From Aurantiochytrium sp. KH105 (Eukaryota; Sar; Bigyra; Thraustochytrida; Thraustochytriidae), in the NCBI GenBank assembly GCA_003116975.1, contig BGKB01000108.1:1-64000 (forward strand): a stretch of 64,000 nt of DNA, read 5' to 3'. The notes beneath the pieces are model-generated. The model was given only the letters and a program-made list of their open reading frames with translations. It was not told the DNA's origin and ran no database searches. The translations under genes and the position numbers were made by a program. Below are positions 1 to 9,669 of this stretch, piece after piece. Every line of letters begins with the position of its first letter. The stretch's first letter is position 1.

Positions 1-28
1 AAATCTCCGTATATTTTTGCTCCTGCTC

Positions 29-38
29 TTATAAAAAG
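29..38 (+). promoter_or_regulatory. Candidate TATA box upstream of the SOUL gene
   Basis: A TTATAAAAAG element lies about 255 bases upstream of the SOUL start codon at 294 and matches a TATA box. It implies a transcription start near position 60 and a 5' leader of about 230 bases. It is judged from sequence only. Confidence 0.4.
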
Positions 39-293
39 ACGGTCTTTAAAGTATAGGCTAGATGAATTGCGATCTCAGCCTCAGCGGCAATCCTTTCAAC
101 GCCTCCCTCCCTCCCTCGGGGGGAGAGAGAGAGAGCAGCAACAGATTGTCTGGCCCAATCGCATCGCATACACGAGACGCAACGAGGCCTCCGTCCAGCA
201 AACAGCACGCAAAAGCCAGGTATACGTCACGTCCGCGAGCAGGCGATCGCAGAACTCATCCTTGCGCAAGGCAGCACCAAGGGGACTCGCACG

Positions 294-968
294 ATGGGCA
301 CAGTGTTCGGGAAGATCGACGTGGAGACGCCTTCGTACGACGTGCTGGCCTCCTTTGAGCAGGAGAAGATTGAGGTGCGCAAGTACGGCGCGCGGTACGA
401 GGCGTTCGTGGTCTCGAGCGACTTTCCTGATGCCAAAACGGAAAAAGAGTTTAGTTCCGCGGCTTTTTGGACACTTGCCAAGTACATTGGTGTCATGTCT
501 ACACCTCAAAACGAGGGCCAGGCTTCGCACGAGCCCGAGGCTGTCGACATGACCGCACCCGTGGTCATGTCCAAGACCACGAAACATCAAAGCATCGACA
601 TGACGGCTCCCGTGGTTATGGGCGGCAAGACTGATGAGGAGCAAACCATGGCTTTTATCCTTCCACACAAGTTCGTAACGCAGCAAGAGAAACCGCCCAC
701 CCCGAGTGACAAGCGTGTGCACATTCGGCTGGTCGAAGGCGAGACTGTGGCCGTCAACACATTTGCGGGCATCTCCAGTCCCGACCGTTCCGCCAAACGG
801 GCCCTTCGCGCGGCAAACACCCTCGAGAACGATCTCGAAGGCAATCAGTTCAAGGTTGTCAAGGACGAAGACGGGAACCCTATCTGGACATTTCGAGGCT
901 ACAACTCGCCTTTCGTCCTCCCCTGCTTTCGCACCAATGAGGTCGCGATTCGAGTCGAGGCCCAATGA
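294..968 (+). CDS. SOUL/HEBP family haem-binding protein
   Basis: The 224-residue product matches the SOUL haem-binding family, small proteins that bind haem or porphyrin in cytosol or plastids. Family hallmarks are the start (V-E-T-P-x-Y near residue 10, then the I-E-V-R-K-Y-x-A-R-Y segment), the D-M-T-A-P-V motif, and the C-terminal W-x-F-R-G-Y-N-S-P-F segment. The D-M-T-A-P-V-V-M motif occurs twice, near residues 83 and 102, a small internal duplication. No signal peptide or membrane segment is visible, so it is probably soluble. The start at 294 is chosen because the conserved N-terminus follows directly. It converges on the eS7 gene, and its last 45 bases plus downstream sequence are repeated imperfectly in tandem. 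The family call is firm; the ligand is inferred from the family. Confidence 0.85.
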   Translation: MGTVFGKIDVETPSYDVLASFEQEKIEVRKYGARYEAFVVSSDFPDAKTEKEFSSAAFWTLAKYIGVMSTPQNEGQASHEPEAVDMTAPVVMSKTTKHQSIDMTAPVVMGGKTDEEQTMAFILPHKFVTQQEKPPTPSDKRVHIRLVEGETVAVNTFAGISSPDRSAKRALRAANTLENDLEGNQFKVVKDEDGNPIWTFRGYNSPFVLPCFRTNEVAIRVEAQ

Positions 969-1232
969 GGAAGTCTTTCGATTCCTTGCCAGTGAGAAAG
1001 TCGTGTACAATCAAGTCGTTCTTCCCCCACCTTATCATTTCTTCCTTCTTGTCTGGAGTGACGTTGCATTGCTTGCTTTCGCACGAATGAGGCCGCGACT
1101 CGTGTCGGGTTCCAATGAGTGAGTGTTTCCATTCCTCGCCAATGGGAATGTCATGTGTCTTCAAATTCTTCTCCCCCACCCCCCACCACCTCCACTTTTT
1201 TATTTATTTCTTTTCTGAAACGACGTTGCATT
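925..1232 (+). repeat. Imperfect tandem duplication of the SOUL gene 3' end
   Basis: Bases 925-1070 (last codons, stop and 3' flank of the SOUL gene) are repeated imperfectly at about 1076-1232. Shared blocks are CTTTCGCAC-AATGAGG, the C-AATGAG around the stop, ATTCCT-GCCA, TTCTTCCCCCACC and ACGTTGCATTG. The second copy has substitutions and small insertions and is no longer coding. Confidence 0.65.
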
Positions 1233-1711
1233 GTTGCTCGTGTAAAACTATCCAGGGCATACTTGCGCTACAAAGGAACTCTTGCATCCTGGAACGTCAA
1301 ATCTTAAAACTATCCAACGACTTTCCGGCGTCTTTCTTGAACCTTCCCCCCCTTTACATTTGCAGAGATCCGAAAACCCAATAAACGAGCACGGCAACAA
1401 TTCTTCAAATGAACGCATCGGGCTAAAAAGCAAAAGCTATCGATGCTGCACACAAGCAAGAGTATTGTTCGCCAGATATGGTCGAGATTGAGCACGTTCT
1501 CCATCAAAAGAGCAACACAGACAACCCCATCCAAACCACAGAGTTGACGTTTTCGAGTTACGAGCAGCAAGAAAGAAACAAACAAAGATACAAAGAGAAC
1601 CAAGAAGAAGGAGAAGGAAAAGGAGAAGAGGAAAGCCAGAAAAAGTAAAGGAGAAAGAGGAGAAGACAAAAGAAAGAGGATCAGGCAAAAGCTGGGCACT
1701 TTGTTTTTTGT
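969..1711. other. Convergent intergenic region (SOUL / eS7 3' flanks)
   Basis: It carries the degenerate SOUL 3' duplication and then, at about 1560-1690, a strongly purine-rich tract on the + strand (poly-pyrimidine in the 3' flank of eS7). Open frames here are short and compositionally biased; I see no gene. Confidence 0.5.
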
Positions 1712-2290
1712 TTAGTTCTCCACCGGGAACTCGAACACGACATCCTTCGATGTGAGCTTCTTGTACACGGTCGAGAAGGTATCGAGCTTGGTCTCAATGT
1801 TCACCTGGTCCCTGGTGTGCAGAAAGACCTTGAGCTGCTTGGAGCCATCAAGGCGGTAGCGGGTGCGCTTGCCAACAATCTCGGTCGGGTAGACGAGGTC
1901 GTCGAGGATAGCCTCGTGCACATGGGTGAGGGTGCGGCTCCTGGGCCGGACGCCCTGGGTCTTGATGTTGCGGTTGAACGAGTCGCCGTAGATGGTGCGG
2001 TGGCCAATAATAACAACGTGGTGGCCCTGGAGCTTCTTCTCGAGCTCGCGGACCAGACGCTGCTGGATCTTGCGGAACTCACCGAGGAGCTTGTAGGGGA
2101 CCATGAGCACGGCGGCCTTGCGGCTGCCGTCCACGGTCACCTCCTTGGCGCCAATGATGTAGAGGCCCTGGAGGTCGGCCTCCTTGAGCTCCGAGCTCGA
2201 GGTCTCGAGCTTGAAGATCTCATCCGCGACCTTGAGCTCGAACTCGTCCGGCTGCTTGCCGTCAGGCTTCACGATCTTGGACTCCGCCAT
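1712..2290 (-). CDS. RPS7: 40S ribosomal protein eS7
   Basis: The 192-residue product is a full-length cytosolic small-subunit protein eS7 (about 190-195 residues in most eukaryotes). Recognisable family segments are the V-P-Y-K-L-L-G-E-F-R-K-I-Q-Q-R-L-V-R-E-L-E-K-K block, the H-x-V-x-I-G-x-R-x-I block, the R-x-R-T-L-T-x-V-H-E-A-I-L-D-D-L-V-Y-P block, and the conserved C-terminus ending V-F-E-F-P. The start at 2290 (M-A-E-S-K-I) is chosen because the family begins there; the open frame extends 43 codons further upstream into low-complexity leader. eS7 functions in the processome and 40S maturation. It is divergent from the first GMC oxidoreductase gene. Confidence 0.95.
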   Translation of the reverse strand: MAESKIVKPDGKQPDEFELKVADEIFKLETSSSELKEADLQGLYIIGAKEVTVDGSRKAAVLMVPYKLLGEFRKIQQRLVRELEKKLQGHHVVIIGHRTIYGDSFNRNIKTQGVRPRSRTLTHVHEAILDDLVYPTEIVGKRTRYRLDGSKQLKVFLHTRDQVNIETKLDTFSTVYKKLTSKDVVFEFPVEN

Positions 2291-3754
2291 CTTGCTCGAA
2301 CACCGCTCGCGCGCTCTGAGATCTCCTCCGCGACCTGCCTGCTGCGACTGCTCAATCAGCTCTACCGCGCCTTCCTGCCTGCCGCCCTCGCCACCCCTCC
2401 CAGCCAGCCCCGCCGCCACCGCTCCTCCCCGCGCTCCCCGCGTTCCCGCCCGCCGCGCACCCCCGCCCCGCGCTAGGACCCCCTACCGCCGCGCTACGCC
2501 CTCGCCGCCCGCCCCTCGCTTCCGCCAGCCATTCGGCGCACACGAACCCTACCCTAGTTTGCGCGCACCCCCGTCCCCGCGCACACCCTGTCGGGGACCA
2601 GTGTGTGCCCGCGCGCACCCCGCTGGGTTCGTTCTGCAGACCATCGTACGAAGTGGGGACAGGTGCGGATCTGGCTGGCGTCGCGTCGCACGCGGGGGAT
2701 GGAAGCGCGTCGCCGAGACCGCGCTCGGCTTTGCTCGGCGCACCCGCCGTAGTCGCTGCGGCGTCGGCAGACAGTCCTGGTGACTGACAGACAGGACAGA
2801 ACAAGCCCGCGAGCGAGCGAGCGAGCGAGCGAGCGATGGATAAATGACGACGGCTTGGTTAGCCGGGAAGCGGGGTCATTCGCCGCACCGCCCGCGCAGG
2901 CTCCTTTCTTCGACCACAGTCACATCCATGCAGCTCAAAGGCGAAAACCCGCGGCAGGAACCGCCCTGCAGCCCGCCAGCAGCAGCTAAGCTGCTTCGTC
3001 CGCCACCGCGAGTCCCCCGACGAACGCGACGAAACGTCCATGAGCTCGAGACGCTATTATATCTTCTTACTTACGACCCCAGAACTTGCAAAAACTACTC
3101 CTTGCCGCCACACCACCGCAAGGCGATCTCGCACTCAGTCCTCCCGCCTCTCCCGGACCGCGGCCGCGACAGCGACTGCGACGAGCTCCTGGGCGAGCGG
3201 GATCGACCGTCGCCGTCGCTGCCGCAGCAACGTTCTGGGGCGCCGGGGCGGAAGAGGCGGGTGCGAAGCCCTCCCGAGAGCGCTGTCTGGGCGCACCTGC
3301 GCGAGCGTATCCTGGGCGCGGCGCAGAATCCCGCTGCAGACGGCGCACGCGCGACCTCAGCCGGCGGGGCGTCTGACTGACCCCGGGCCTGCGTGCGGGG
3401 GTGGGGGGATTGGCAGGATGCTTGCAAGCATGAGCGTGCACGCCTTCGATTCCTGGGGCATGATCCCAGGGGGAAGGACTGGGATCTTCGATGGGCTGCC
3501 AGCAAAAGCAGAGCACACTGCGCTGCGGAGCGAAGCGAACCGCAGCCGCCACAGACCGATCAGGCTTTGTCGACGGCCGAGCTTGACTTTCGTTGAACGG
3601 AGGCAGGACGTACAATAAAACAAGAAATCATCGAGGCAAATCTCCAAAAGCCAAAACCAGAACCCCAAAGACCCCAAGCCCGAAAGCGAAAGCAACGCGA
3701 GCAAAGGGTAGTATAATTGAGTTCAATCCAATCGAATCCAAAAGGCAAGGGAGC
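2291..3754. other. Divergent intergenic region between eS7 and GMC gene 1
   Basis: About 1.46 kb of very GC-rich sequence, pyrimidine-rich on the + strand from 2300 to 2600, which forms the eS7 leader and promoter. It contains a (GAGC)n tract at 2811-2835. The final 150 bases before the GMC start at 3755 are rich in AAAGCC/CCAAA steps. Open frames on both strands overlap each other and lack domain signals; no gene is supported. Confidence 0.5.
2811..2835 (+). repeat. (GAGC)n microsatellite
   Basis: About six copies of a GAGC tetranucleotide. The same tetranucleotide precedes the start codons of GMC gene 4 (12333-12363) and the orphan gene at 55811. Confidence 0.9.
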
Positions 3755-5632
3755 ATGGCGTCCGCCGAGAGCAATGGAGGCGTGCGCCGCATGCAAAAGC
3801 TCGCGAGCCATCTACAGGCGGAGCGCGCGCCCATGCCCAAGGCGACTCTCGAGGCGCAAGAAACTGCGGGACTCCAATCGGGAGGCGAAATTTCGGGCGA
3901 GTTTGATTACATTGTCATTGGCGCGGGCGCAGCCGGCTGCGTCGTTGCCTCCCGGCTCACCGAGGACCCCAATGTCTCCGTCCTCCTGCTCGAGGCTGGC
4001 GGGACCAACCAGGTCTCGCGCGTAGCCCAGCCGCTGGCCACTTGCTTTGACTTGCAGAACTCCCCGTACGATTGGGCCTTTCGCTCGACGCCGCAAAAGA
4101 AGCAGGAGGGCCGCGTGGCCCACTGGCCTCGCGGCAAGTGCCTCGGAGGATCGACTTCCATCAACACCATGCTCTATGTCCGCGGCGACCCGCGCAATTA
4201 CGACCAGTGGGAGGAAGAGTACGGCTGCGAGGGATGGAGCTTCAAGGATGTCCTGCCGTGGTTCAAAAAGTCGCAGCGCCAGGTCATGAGCGACAAGATG
4301 GACCCCAACCATTACGCCAAGGGCTTCCACGGCACGGACGGCGAAATGTCCATCACTGACAACTTGGACCCCGCCTGCCAAATGGTCTCGCGCGAGACCG
4401 GCGAGCGCTTCATGGCTGGCTGTGACGAGGTCGGCATCCAGGCCCCGCACGACTACAACGGACCGGTGCAGGAGGGTGCAAGCCTTTCGCAGGTAGCCAT
4501 CAACAATGGCAAGCGCGTCGACACCGCGTCCGCCTTCCTCTTTGACAACGGCGCCATCAACCGCCCCAACCTCACCGTTGTCACGCACGCTCACGTCCGC
4601 AAGATCCTCATTCAGGGCGATTTGGCTGTCGGCGTCCTCGTCAAGACCGGCGACTACGACATCGAGACCCTCAGCTCGGACAAGGTCCCGTCCCAATTCG
4701 TTGCCGCGCGCAAGGAGGTCATTGTCAGCGGCGGTGCCGTCAGCACCCCGCACCTCCTCATGCACAGCGGCATCGGTCCTCGCGAAGAGCTCGAAAAGTT
4801 CAACATTCCAGTCATTGCTGATCTTCCCGTGGGCAAGAACCTCTACGACCACCTGCTCTTCTTCCTCGAGTACAGCTACAAGGAGAACGTCCCGTACTTT
4901 GCGGGCCAGCCGCTCCAGGTGCTCAAGGCCTACTGGGACTACTATGTGCGCAGCACGGGCCCTTTCATGTCAGGCGTCACGACTGCGCTTGCCTTCTTCC
5001 GCTCGGGACTCCGCCCCGAACGCGACGGCAACGATCTCCAGATTCACTTCATCCCCTACGCCCAGAACGATCTCGATCAGTTCACGCGCAACTTTGGAAT
5101 CGACACCACGCGCCCAGAGTACTCGGACGAGAAGCCGCCTGGCGGCTGCCTGTTCTTGCCCTCGCTCATTCGCCCGTACAGCAAGGGCTACATTGGCCTC
5201 AACTCGGCCAACCCCTTTGAGCCGCCCCTCGTCGACCCCAACTACCTCGACGACGAGACCGACGTTGCCATGCTTGTCAACTGCTACCGCAGGTGCATGA
5301 AGATTGCCGAGTCCAAGGCCTTCGAGGGCCACCTCGCTGGCCGCGTCGTCAACCGTCACTCCAAGCACGACCCGAACTCTGATGCTTACATCGAGGAGGA
5401 GATCCGCAACAAAGCCTGTACCATCTACCACCCGGTCGGCACGGCCAAAATGGGCCGTCTCGACGATCCCACGGTCGTCTGTGACGCCAAGACGCTCAAG
5501 ATCAAGGGCTTCCGCAACCTCCGCGTCGCCGACGCCAGCATCATGCCGGACGTCATCTCGGGCAACACCTCCGCGCCCAGCGTCATGATTGGCGAGCGCG
5601 CCGCGGCCATGATTCAGGCCGACATGGTCTAA
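3755..5632 (+). CDS. GMC oxidoreductase 1 (FAD alcohol/choline-type), PTS2-like N-terminus
   Basis: A 625-residue glucose-methanol-choline oxidoreductase. The FAD ADP-binding motif G56-x-G58-x-x-G61 ends its first strand-helix unit with E80 to hold the ribose. GMC signature 1 (R-G-K-C-L-G-G-S-T-S-I-N) and signature 2 (S-T-P-H-L-L-M-H-S-G-I-G-P) are intact. The catalytic pair is present: H559 in Y-H-P-V-G-T and N604 in S-G-N-T. The family oxidises alcohol groups, often passing electrons to O2. Residues 12-20 read R-M-Q-K-L-A-S-H-L, a PTS2-type peroxisome signal with Met in its second position. The open frame extends 54 codons upstream, but 3755 is chosen because four paralogues place the same motif within 20 residues of their start. 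First of four tandem + strand copies. The substrate is unknown. Confidence 0.9.
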   Translation: MASAESNGGVRRMQKLASHLQAERAPMPKATLEAQETAGLQSGGEISGEFDYIVIGAGAAGCVVASRLTEDPNVSVLLLEAGGTNQVSRVAQPLATCFDLQNSPYDWAFRSTPQKKQEGRVAHWPRGKCLGGSTSINTMLYVRGDPRNYDQWEEEYGCEGWSFKDVLPWFKKSQRQVMSDKMDPNHYAKGFHGTDGEMSITDNLDPACQMVSRETGERFMAGCDEVGIQAPHDYNGPVQEGASLSQVAINNGKRVDTASAFLFDNGAINRPNLTVVTHAHVRKILIQGDLAVGVLVKTGDYDIETLSSDKVPSQFVAARKEVIVSGGAVSTPHLLMHSGIGPREELEKFNIPVIADLPVGKNLYDHLLFFLEYSYKENVPYFAGQPLQVLKAYWDYYVRSTGPFMSGVTTALAFFRSGLRPERDGNDLQIHFIPYAQNDLDQFTRNFGIDTTRPEYSDEKPPGGCLFLPSLIRPYSKGYIGLNSANPFEPPLVDPNYLDDETDVAMLVNCYRRCMKIAESKAFEGHLAGRVVNRHSKHDPNSDAYIEEEIRNKACTIYHPVGTAKMGRLDDPTVVCDAKTLKIKGFRNLRVADASIMPDVISGNTSAPSVMIGERAAAMIQADMV

Positions 5633-6570
5633 ATCTTTGCTGCAAAGCTTTCTTATTTTTATAAATCTCAGATGCATTCTTGTTCTGGCCATCTTGATGA
5701 TCGACAAATAGCAAAGTTGCGAATCGACAACGCGTTTGCTGTTGGACCCTGTTCTTCATACTTCTTCATTGTTCCTGGTAATGTCGTTGTTCTTCTTTCA
5801 TGCTTGTTATTTCATTGTTGGTGAGTTCATTGGTGATGAGCTTACTGTTGATGAGTTGTGGTTGATTTCATTGTTCACGTCATTCTTGTTTCATTGTTCT
5901 TTCCTGGTTGTCAGCTCACCACCTGTTGTGCCTTCATCACGTCCGCTATCCTTGCCAGCTAACGCCGTCGCGTACAGTATCACTGCTCTCAACTCGACGC
6001 TTGCCGCCACGATGCAGCCTCAGCCCTCAAGCATCATCACCAAGAAGGTGAAGTGAAGAAGAAGCCCTGCCGCCTTCAAGTTGCAGAGGCCGTGCTCTCT
6101 TCGAAAAACGGATCGTTGGGGGGGCGGGATGGCCGAGTTCGGGCGGCGCCGCGCTGCGAGTCTGCGTGCAGTGCAACGCGCGCGCGTGTCGGACTTCGGT
6201 TTGCGTGCGGCGCGCGGCGCTGCATGTCGTCACGATTTCGGCCTGCCTCTCGGCGTGCAATGAGCCGCAGGCGGCCGGGCGGGCGGGTGTGCGGGTTCGC
6301 CTGTGCGACGGGGCGAGTCGAGGCCGAGTGCGCGCGAGGAGGCGGGGGCAGCCTCTCTCTCTCGCAGAGCCTGCCTTCCTTCCTTTCGCCACTTTTGGCA
6401 GTATCTTTGGCGCGGCGGGGACGCTCAGACGATGCGTCCCGACGGACTTAGGCATATCCTGGACTGTCGGGAGTCCCAAGCGCGACCCGCCGCCAACCCC
6501 CGGGTCAGTCTCGAGGACACTCGGGGCGCAAAGAGCTCTTGCTTCGTCTTAGACGCACTGTGCTGCGCTG

Positions 6571-6612
<42 letters not shown>

Positions 6613-6769
6613 GCGCGCTCGAGTCGTGCGAGGGTCGCCAAATCCGAATCATCGCCCGCCCTTGGGGAGAGAAGAGACTTTGCGAGACACGAAGCAAGAT
6701 CGGGCAAGCAAGACCAAGCAAGCCAAGACAAGACAAGACAAGACACAAGCCAAGACAAGCCGAAAGAGG
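5633..6769. other. Intergenic region between GMC genes 1 and 2
   Basis: The first 400 bases are AT-richer, presumably the 3' UTR and terminator of GMC gene 1. The remainder is GC-rich leader with a (CTG)13 run at 6573-6612 and purine-rich CAAGA/ACAAG repeats at 6700-6765 just before the next start. No gene is seen. Confidence 0.5.
6573..6612 (+). repeat. (CTG)13 trinucleotide repeat in the GMC gene 2 leader
   Basis: Forty bases of uninterrupted CTG ending 157 bases before the GMC gene 2 start. An equivalent run lies in the leader of GMC gene 3 at 9538-9573. Confidence 0.95.
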
Positions 6770-8641
6770 ATGGAGGGCGCTCGCCGTGTGCAAAAGCTCG
6801 CGAGCCACCTCGATGCGCCGGGCGCCGCCAATGCCGATGCCAAGGTTCACGCGCAAGAAACTGCGGCAAAGGGGCTCCAGGAGGGCGGCACCATCTCGGG
6901 CGATTACGATTATGTGGTGATTGGCGCGGGCTCCGCAGGCTGTGTGGTGGCCTCGCGGCTGAGCGAAGACCCGAACGTGTCGGTGCTCCTGCTCGAGGCT
7001 GGCCCGACGAACCAGGTCTACAGGGTGTTCCAGCCGCTCGTGACGTGCGCTGACCTGCAAAATTCGGAATATGACTGGGCTTACCGCTCCGAGCCGCAGC
7101 GCGAGCAAGCGGGCCGTGTTTCGCACTGGCCCCGCGGCAAGTGCCTTGGCGGATCGTCGTCGATTAACACCATGCTTTATGTTCGCGGTGACCCGCGCAA
7201 CTACGACCAATGGGAACAGGAGCTCGGCTGCGAGGGCTGGAGCTACAAGGACGTGCTTCCTTACTTTCTCAAGTCGGAGAATCTCGTCGTCAGCGACAAG
7301 ATGGACCCCAACTTTCACCCTGCCGCGTACCATGGTCGCAATGGCCCTCTCACGGTGACTGACATCAATGACCCTATTTACCCCAGTGTTGCGCGCGATA
7401 CCTCGGAGCGATTCGTGGCCGCCTGCAACGAATGCGGCGTCCGCGGACCACACGACTACAACGGACCCGAGCAAGAGGGCGCAAGCTTGTCGCAGAACTC
7501 GACCTACAATGGCAAGCGCGTCGACACGGCTTCTGCATTCATCTTTGACAATGGCGCTATCAACCGCCCCAACCTCACCGTGGTCACCTATGCTCACGTG
7601 GAAAAGATTGTCATTCAAGGGGACACTGCCGTCGGCGTCCTGGTCAAGACGGGCAACCACGATGCCGAGACCCTCAACTCGGACAAGGTCCCCTCGCAGT
7701 ACGTGGGTATTCGCAAGGAGGTCGTTGTTTGCGGTGGCGCCGTCAACACGCCCCAGGTCCTCATGCTCAGCGGCATTGGACCTCGCGCTGAGCTGGAAAA
7801 GGTCAACATTCCCGTCATTGCCGATCTCCCTGTCGGAGAGAACCTTGAAGACCACTTGCTCTTCTTCCTCGAGTACGCCTACAAGGACCATGTTTCTGCA
7901 TTTTCCGGCCAGCCCCTGCAGGTCATCAAGGCCTTTTGGGACTACTACGTCAATAGCTCGGGCCCCTTTATGTTCGGGCCGGCGACGGCCTTGGCGTTTT
8001 TCCGCTCGGGCATTCGCCCCGAGGAAGACGGCAACGACTTACAAATCCACTTTATCCCGTATGCCGGCAATGACTTGGAGCAGGTCGAACGCAACTTTGG
8101 CTTCGACACTGCACAGGCGTACTACCAAGACCTTTTAAAGTCGAACGTCACGAACCGGGCCATCTTCTTGCCGTCCCTTGTTCGCCCGTACAGCAAGGGC
8201 CGCGTCGGCCTCAAGTCCAGCAACCCCTTTGACGCGCCGCTCATTGACCCCAAGTACCTCGATGACGAGAGGGACGTCCGCATGCTCATGTCTTGCTACC
8301 GCAAGTGCCTGGACCTCGCCGAGAAGACCAAGGCTTTCTCGGGCCACTTTGCCGAGCGCATCATTGACCGAGACATCAAGTACGACCCGAACTCGGACGA
8401 ATACATTGAGGCCGAGGTCCGCAAGCGTGCGTCTACGATCTACCACCCCGTCGGCACGACCAAGATGGGTCGTCTCGACGACCCCACGGTCGTCTGCGAC
8501 GCCAAGACCCTCAAGGTCAAGGGTTTTCGCAACATTCGCGTCGGCGACTGCTCCATCATGCCTTATGTCATCTCGGGCAACACTAACGCCCCTGCGATCA
8601 TGATTGGCGAGCGCGTGGCCGCCATGATCCAGTCCTCCTGA
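6770..8641 (+). CDS. GMC oxidoreductase 2 with canonical PTS2
   Basis: A 623-residue paralogue of GMC 1. Residues 6-14 (R-V-Q-K-L-A-S-H-L) fit the PTS2 consensus exactly, predicting PEX7-dependent import into the peroxisome matrix. G-A-G-S-A-G follows at about residue 54, then R-G-K-C-L-G-G-S-S-S-I-N, N-T-P-Q-V-L-M-L-S-G-I-G-P, catalytic H559 (H-P-V-G-T-T-K-M-G) and N604 (S-G-N-T-N-A-P). The frame opens 77 codons upstream through the CTG repeat, which would give an alanine tract; 6770 is preferred because it puts the PTS2 at the N-terminus as in the paralogues. The C-terminus (M-I-Q-S-S) has no PTS1. Closest by eye to GMC 1 and 3. Confidence 0.9.
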   Translation: MEGARRVQKLASHLDAPGAANADAKVHAQETAAKGLQEGGTISGDYDYVVIGAGSAGCVVASRLSEDPNVSVLLLEAGPTNQVYRVFQPLVTCADLQNSEYDWAYRSEPQREQAGRVSHWPRGKCLGGSSSINTMLYVRGDPRNYDQWEQELGCEGWSYKDVLPYFLKSENLVVSDKMDPNFHPAAYHGRNGPLTVTDINDPIYPSVARDTSERFVAACNECGVRGPHDYNGPEQEGASLSQNSTYNGKRVDTASAFIFDNGAINRPNLTVVTYAHVEKIVIQGDTAVGVLVKTGNHDAETLNSDKVPSQYVGIRKEVVVCGGAVNTPQVLMLSGIGPRAELEKVNIPVIADLPVGENLEDHLLFFLEYAYKDHVSAFSGQPLQVIKAFWDYYVNSSGPFMFGPATALAFFRSGIRPEEDGNDLQIHFIPYAGNDLEQVERNFGFDTAQAYYQDLLKSNVTNRAIFLPSLVRPYSKGRVGLKSSNPFDAPLIDPKYLDDERDVRMLMSCYRKCLDLAEKTKAFSGHFAERIIDRDIKYDPNSDEYIEAEVRKRASTIYHPVGTTKMGRLDDPTVVCDAKTLKVKGFRNIRVGDCSIMPYVISGNTNAPAIMIGERVAAMIQSS

Positions 8642-9176
8642 GCAGCAAGCAACGCAAGCAAGCTCGCGCACACGACGACCACGGCGCGACCTTGGGGTCT
8701 TTACATTTTACATTCTTTTTATAACATTTTCATGACTACGACCTTTCACAGCATCATCGCTATGGCAGCAGCATCGCCATACCATCAAGCTTGTATACGT
8801 ATGTGCATGCTCGTTGTCCTCGTCGCTACAAAGTACTCTTCATCGCCCTGTTCGCTTGTCATCATCGTCACAGTCGCCGCGAATGCTCGCTTTTTCCCTC
8901 CCCTCCAAACGCTCCGCCATCGTCGTCACCATCTCCGTCACCATCCCATCTCGCCCGTCGGCGACCGCCAGTCAGCATCCGTGCCGCTGCCAGTCGCCTT
9001 CCGCCGGCGCTCGATCCTCGTCCCACTGTTTTCCTGCCACTCTCGCTCCCACTCAGCTCACCCTGGGCTGGTCCGTCACTCCCACGACGGACCGGTAGAA
9101 AGAACTGCGGCACATCTGGCTGTCGTCCGCAGTCTTCCGCCTCCGCGACGCCCTCGCCAGTCGCCACGGTCGGTCA

Positions 9177-9270
9177 CCTTGCCTTGCCTTGCCTTGCCTT
9201 GCCTTGCCTTGCCTTGCCTTGCCTTGCCTTGCCTTGCCTTGCCTTGCCTTGCCTTGCCTTGCCTTGCCTT
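9177..9270 (+). repeat. (CCTTG)19 pentanucleotide minisatellite
   Basis: About 94 bases of near-perfect CCTTG repeats, about 400 bases upstream of the GMC gene 3 start. Because the period is not a multiple of three, it opens frames on both strands and creates spurious long ORFs. Confidence 0.95.
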
Positions 9271-9537
9271 CGATCTCTCGCTCCGGATCGATCGATCTCT
9301 TTCGTGCGAAGACGGGTGAGAGTGGCTGATCCGAGCCGCGGCGCTCGGCTCGGCAGGTTGGCTCGGCAAGACCGTGCGCGGTCCAGGATCCGGCCGAGCC
9401 AAGGCGTGTCGCAGGCTCGGCACGAGCATGATCGTCGTCAGACTGTGGAGCGGGGAACGGTATCCGCGCCGGGGGCGGGTCGGACGAAGCGGGACTGCAG
9501 GATCTCGCGCGAGCCTCGCCCTCGTTATGCGGCAGAT

Positions 9538-9573
9538 GCTGCTGCTGCAGCTGCTGCTGCTGCTGCTGCTGCT
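9538..9573 (+). repeat. Interrupted CTG repeat in the GMC gene 3 leader
   Basis: A CTG run with one CAG interruption, ending about 97 bases before the start of GMC gene 3. It mirrors the run before GMC gene 2 and may be inherited from the duplicated leader. Confidence 0.9.
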
Positions 9574-9669
9574 CGCAAGCAAACACAGAACTGAGAGCGC
9601 GGCAGCAAGCCACACGAGCGACGGCCAAAGGCGAAGGAGGAGGAGGAGGATAAGGAGAAGAAGGAAAGG

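Larger units (their letters stand above)
8642..9669. other. Intergenic region between GMC genes 2 and 3
   Basis: Contains a CCTTG pentanucleotide array (9177-9270) and an interrupted CTG run (9538-9573). Long open frames exist on both strands only because the pentamer lacks stops in several frames; they encode repeats such as K-A-R-Q-G or C-L-A-L-P and are not credible genes. Confidence 0.55.

Noticed and set aside
6425-7891. 488-codon antisense frame across GMC gene 2, and similar ones across GMC genes 1, 3 and 4 (for example 11480-13672 on -)
   Set aside because: They mirror the sense genes codon by codon in a GC-rich genome where antisense stops are rare, and none shows a domain. The sense frames carry complete GMC motifs.
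3755-8641. Possibility that the GMC proteins are fatty acid photodecarboxylases
   Set aside because: All six keep the ordinary catalytic His (H-P-V-G-T) and the Asn in S-G-N-T of GMC alcohol/choline oxidases, no plastid targeting peptide is present, and most carry a PTS2-like signal. No photodecarboxylase-specific feature could be recognised by eye.
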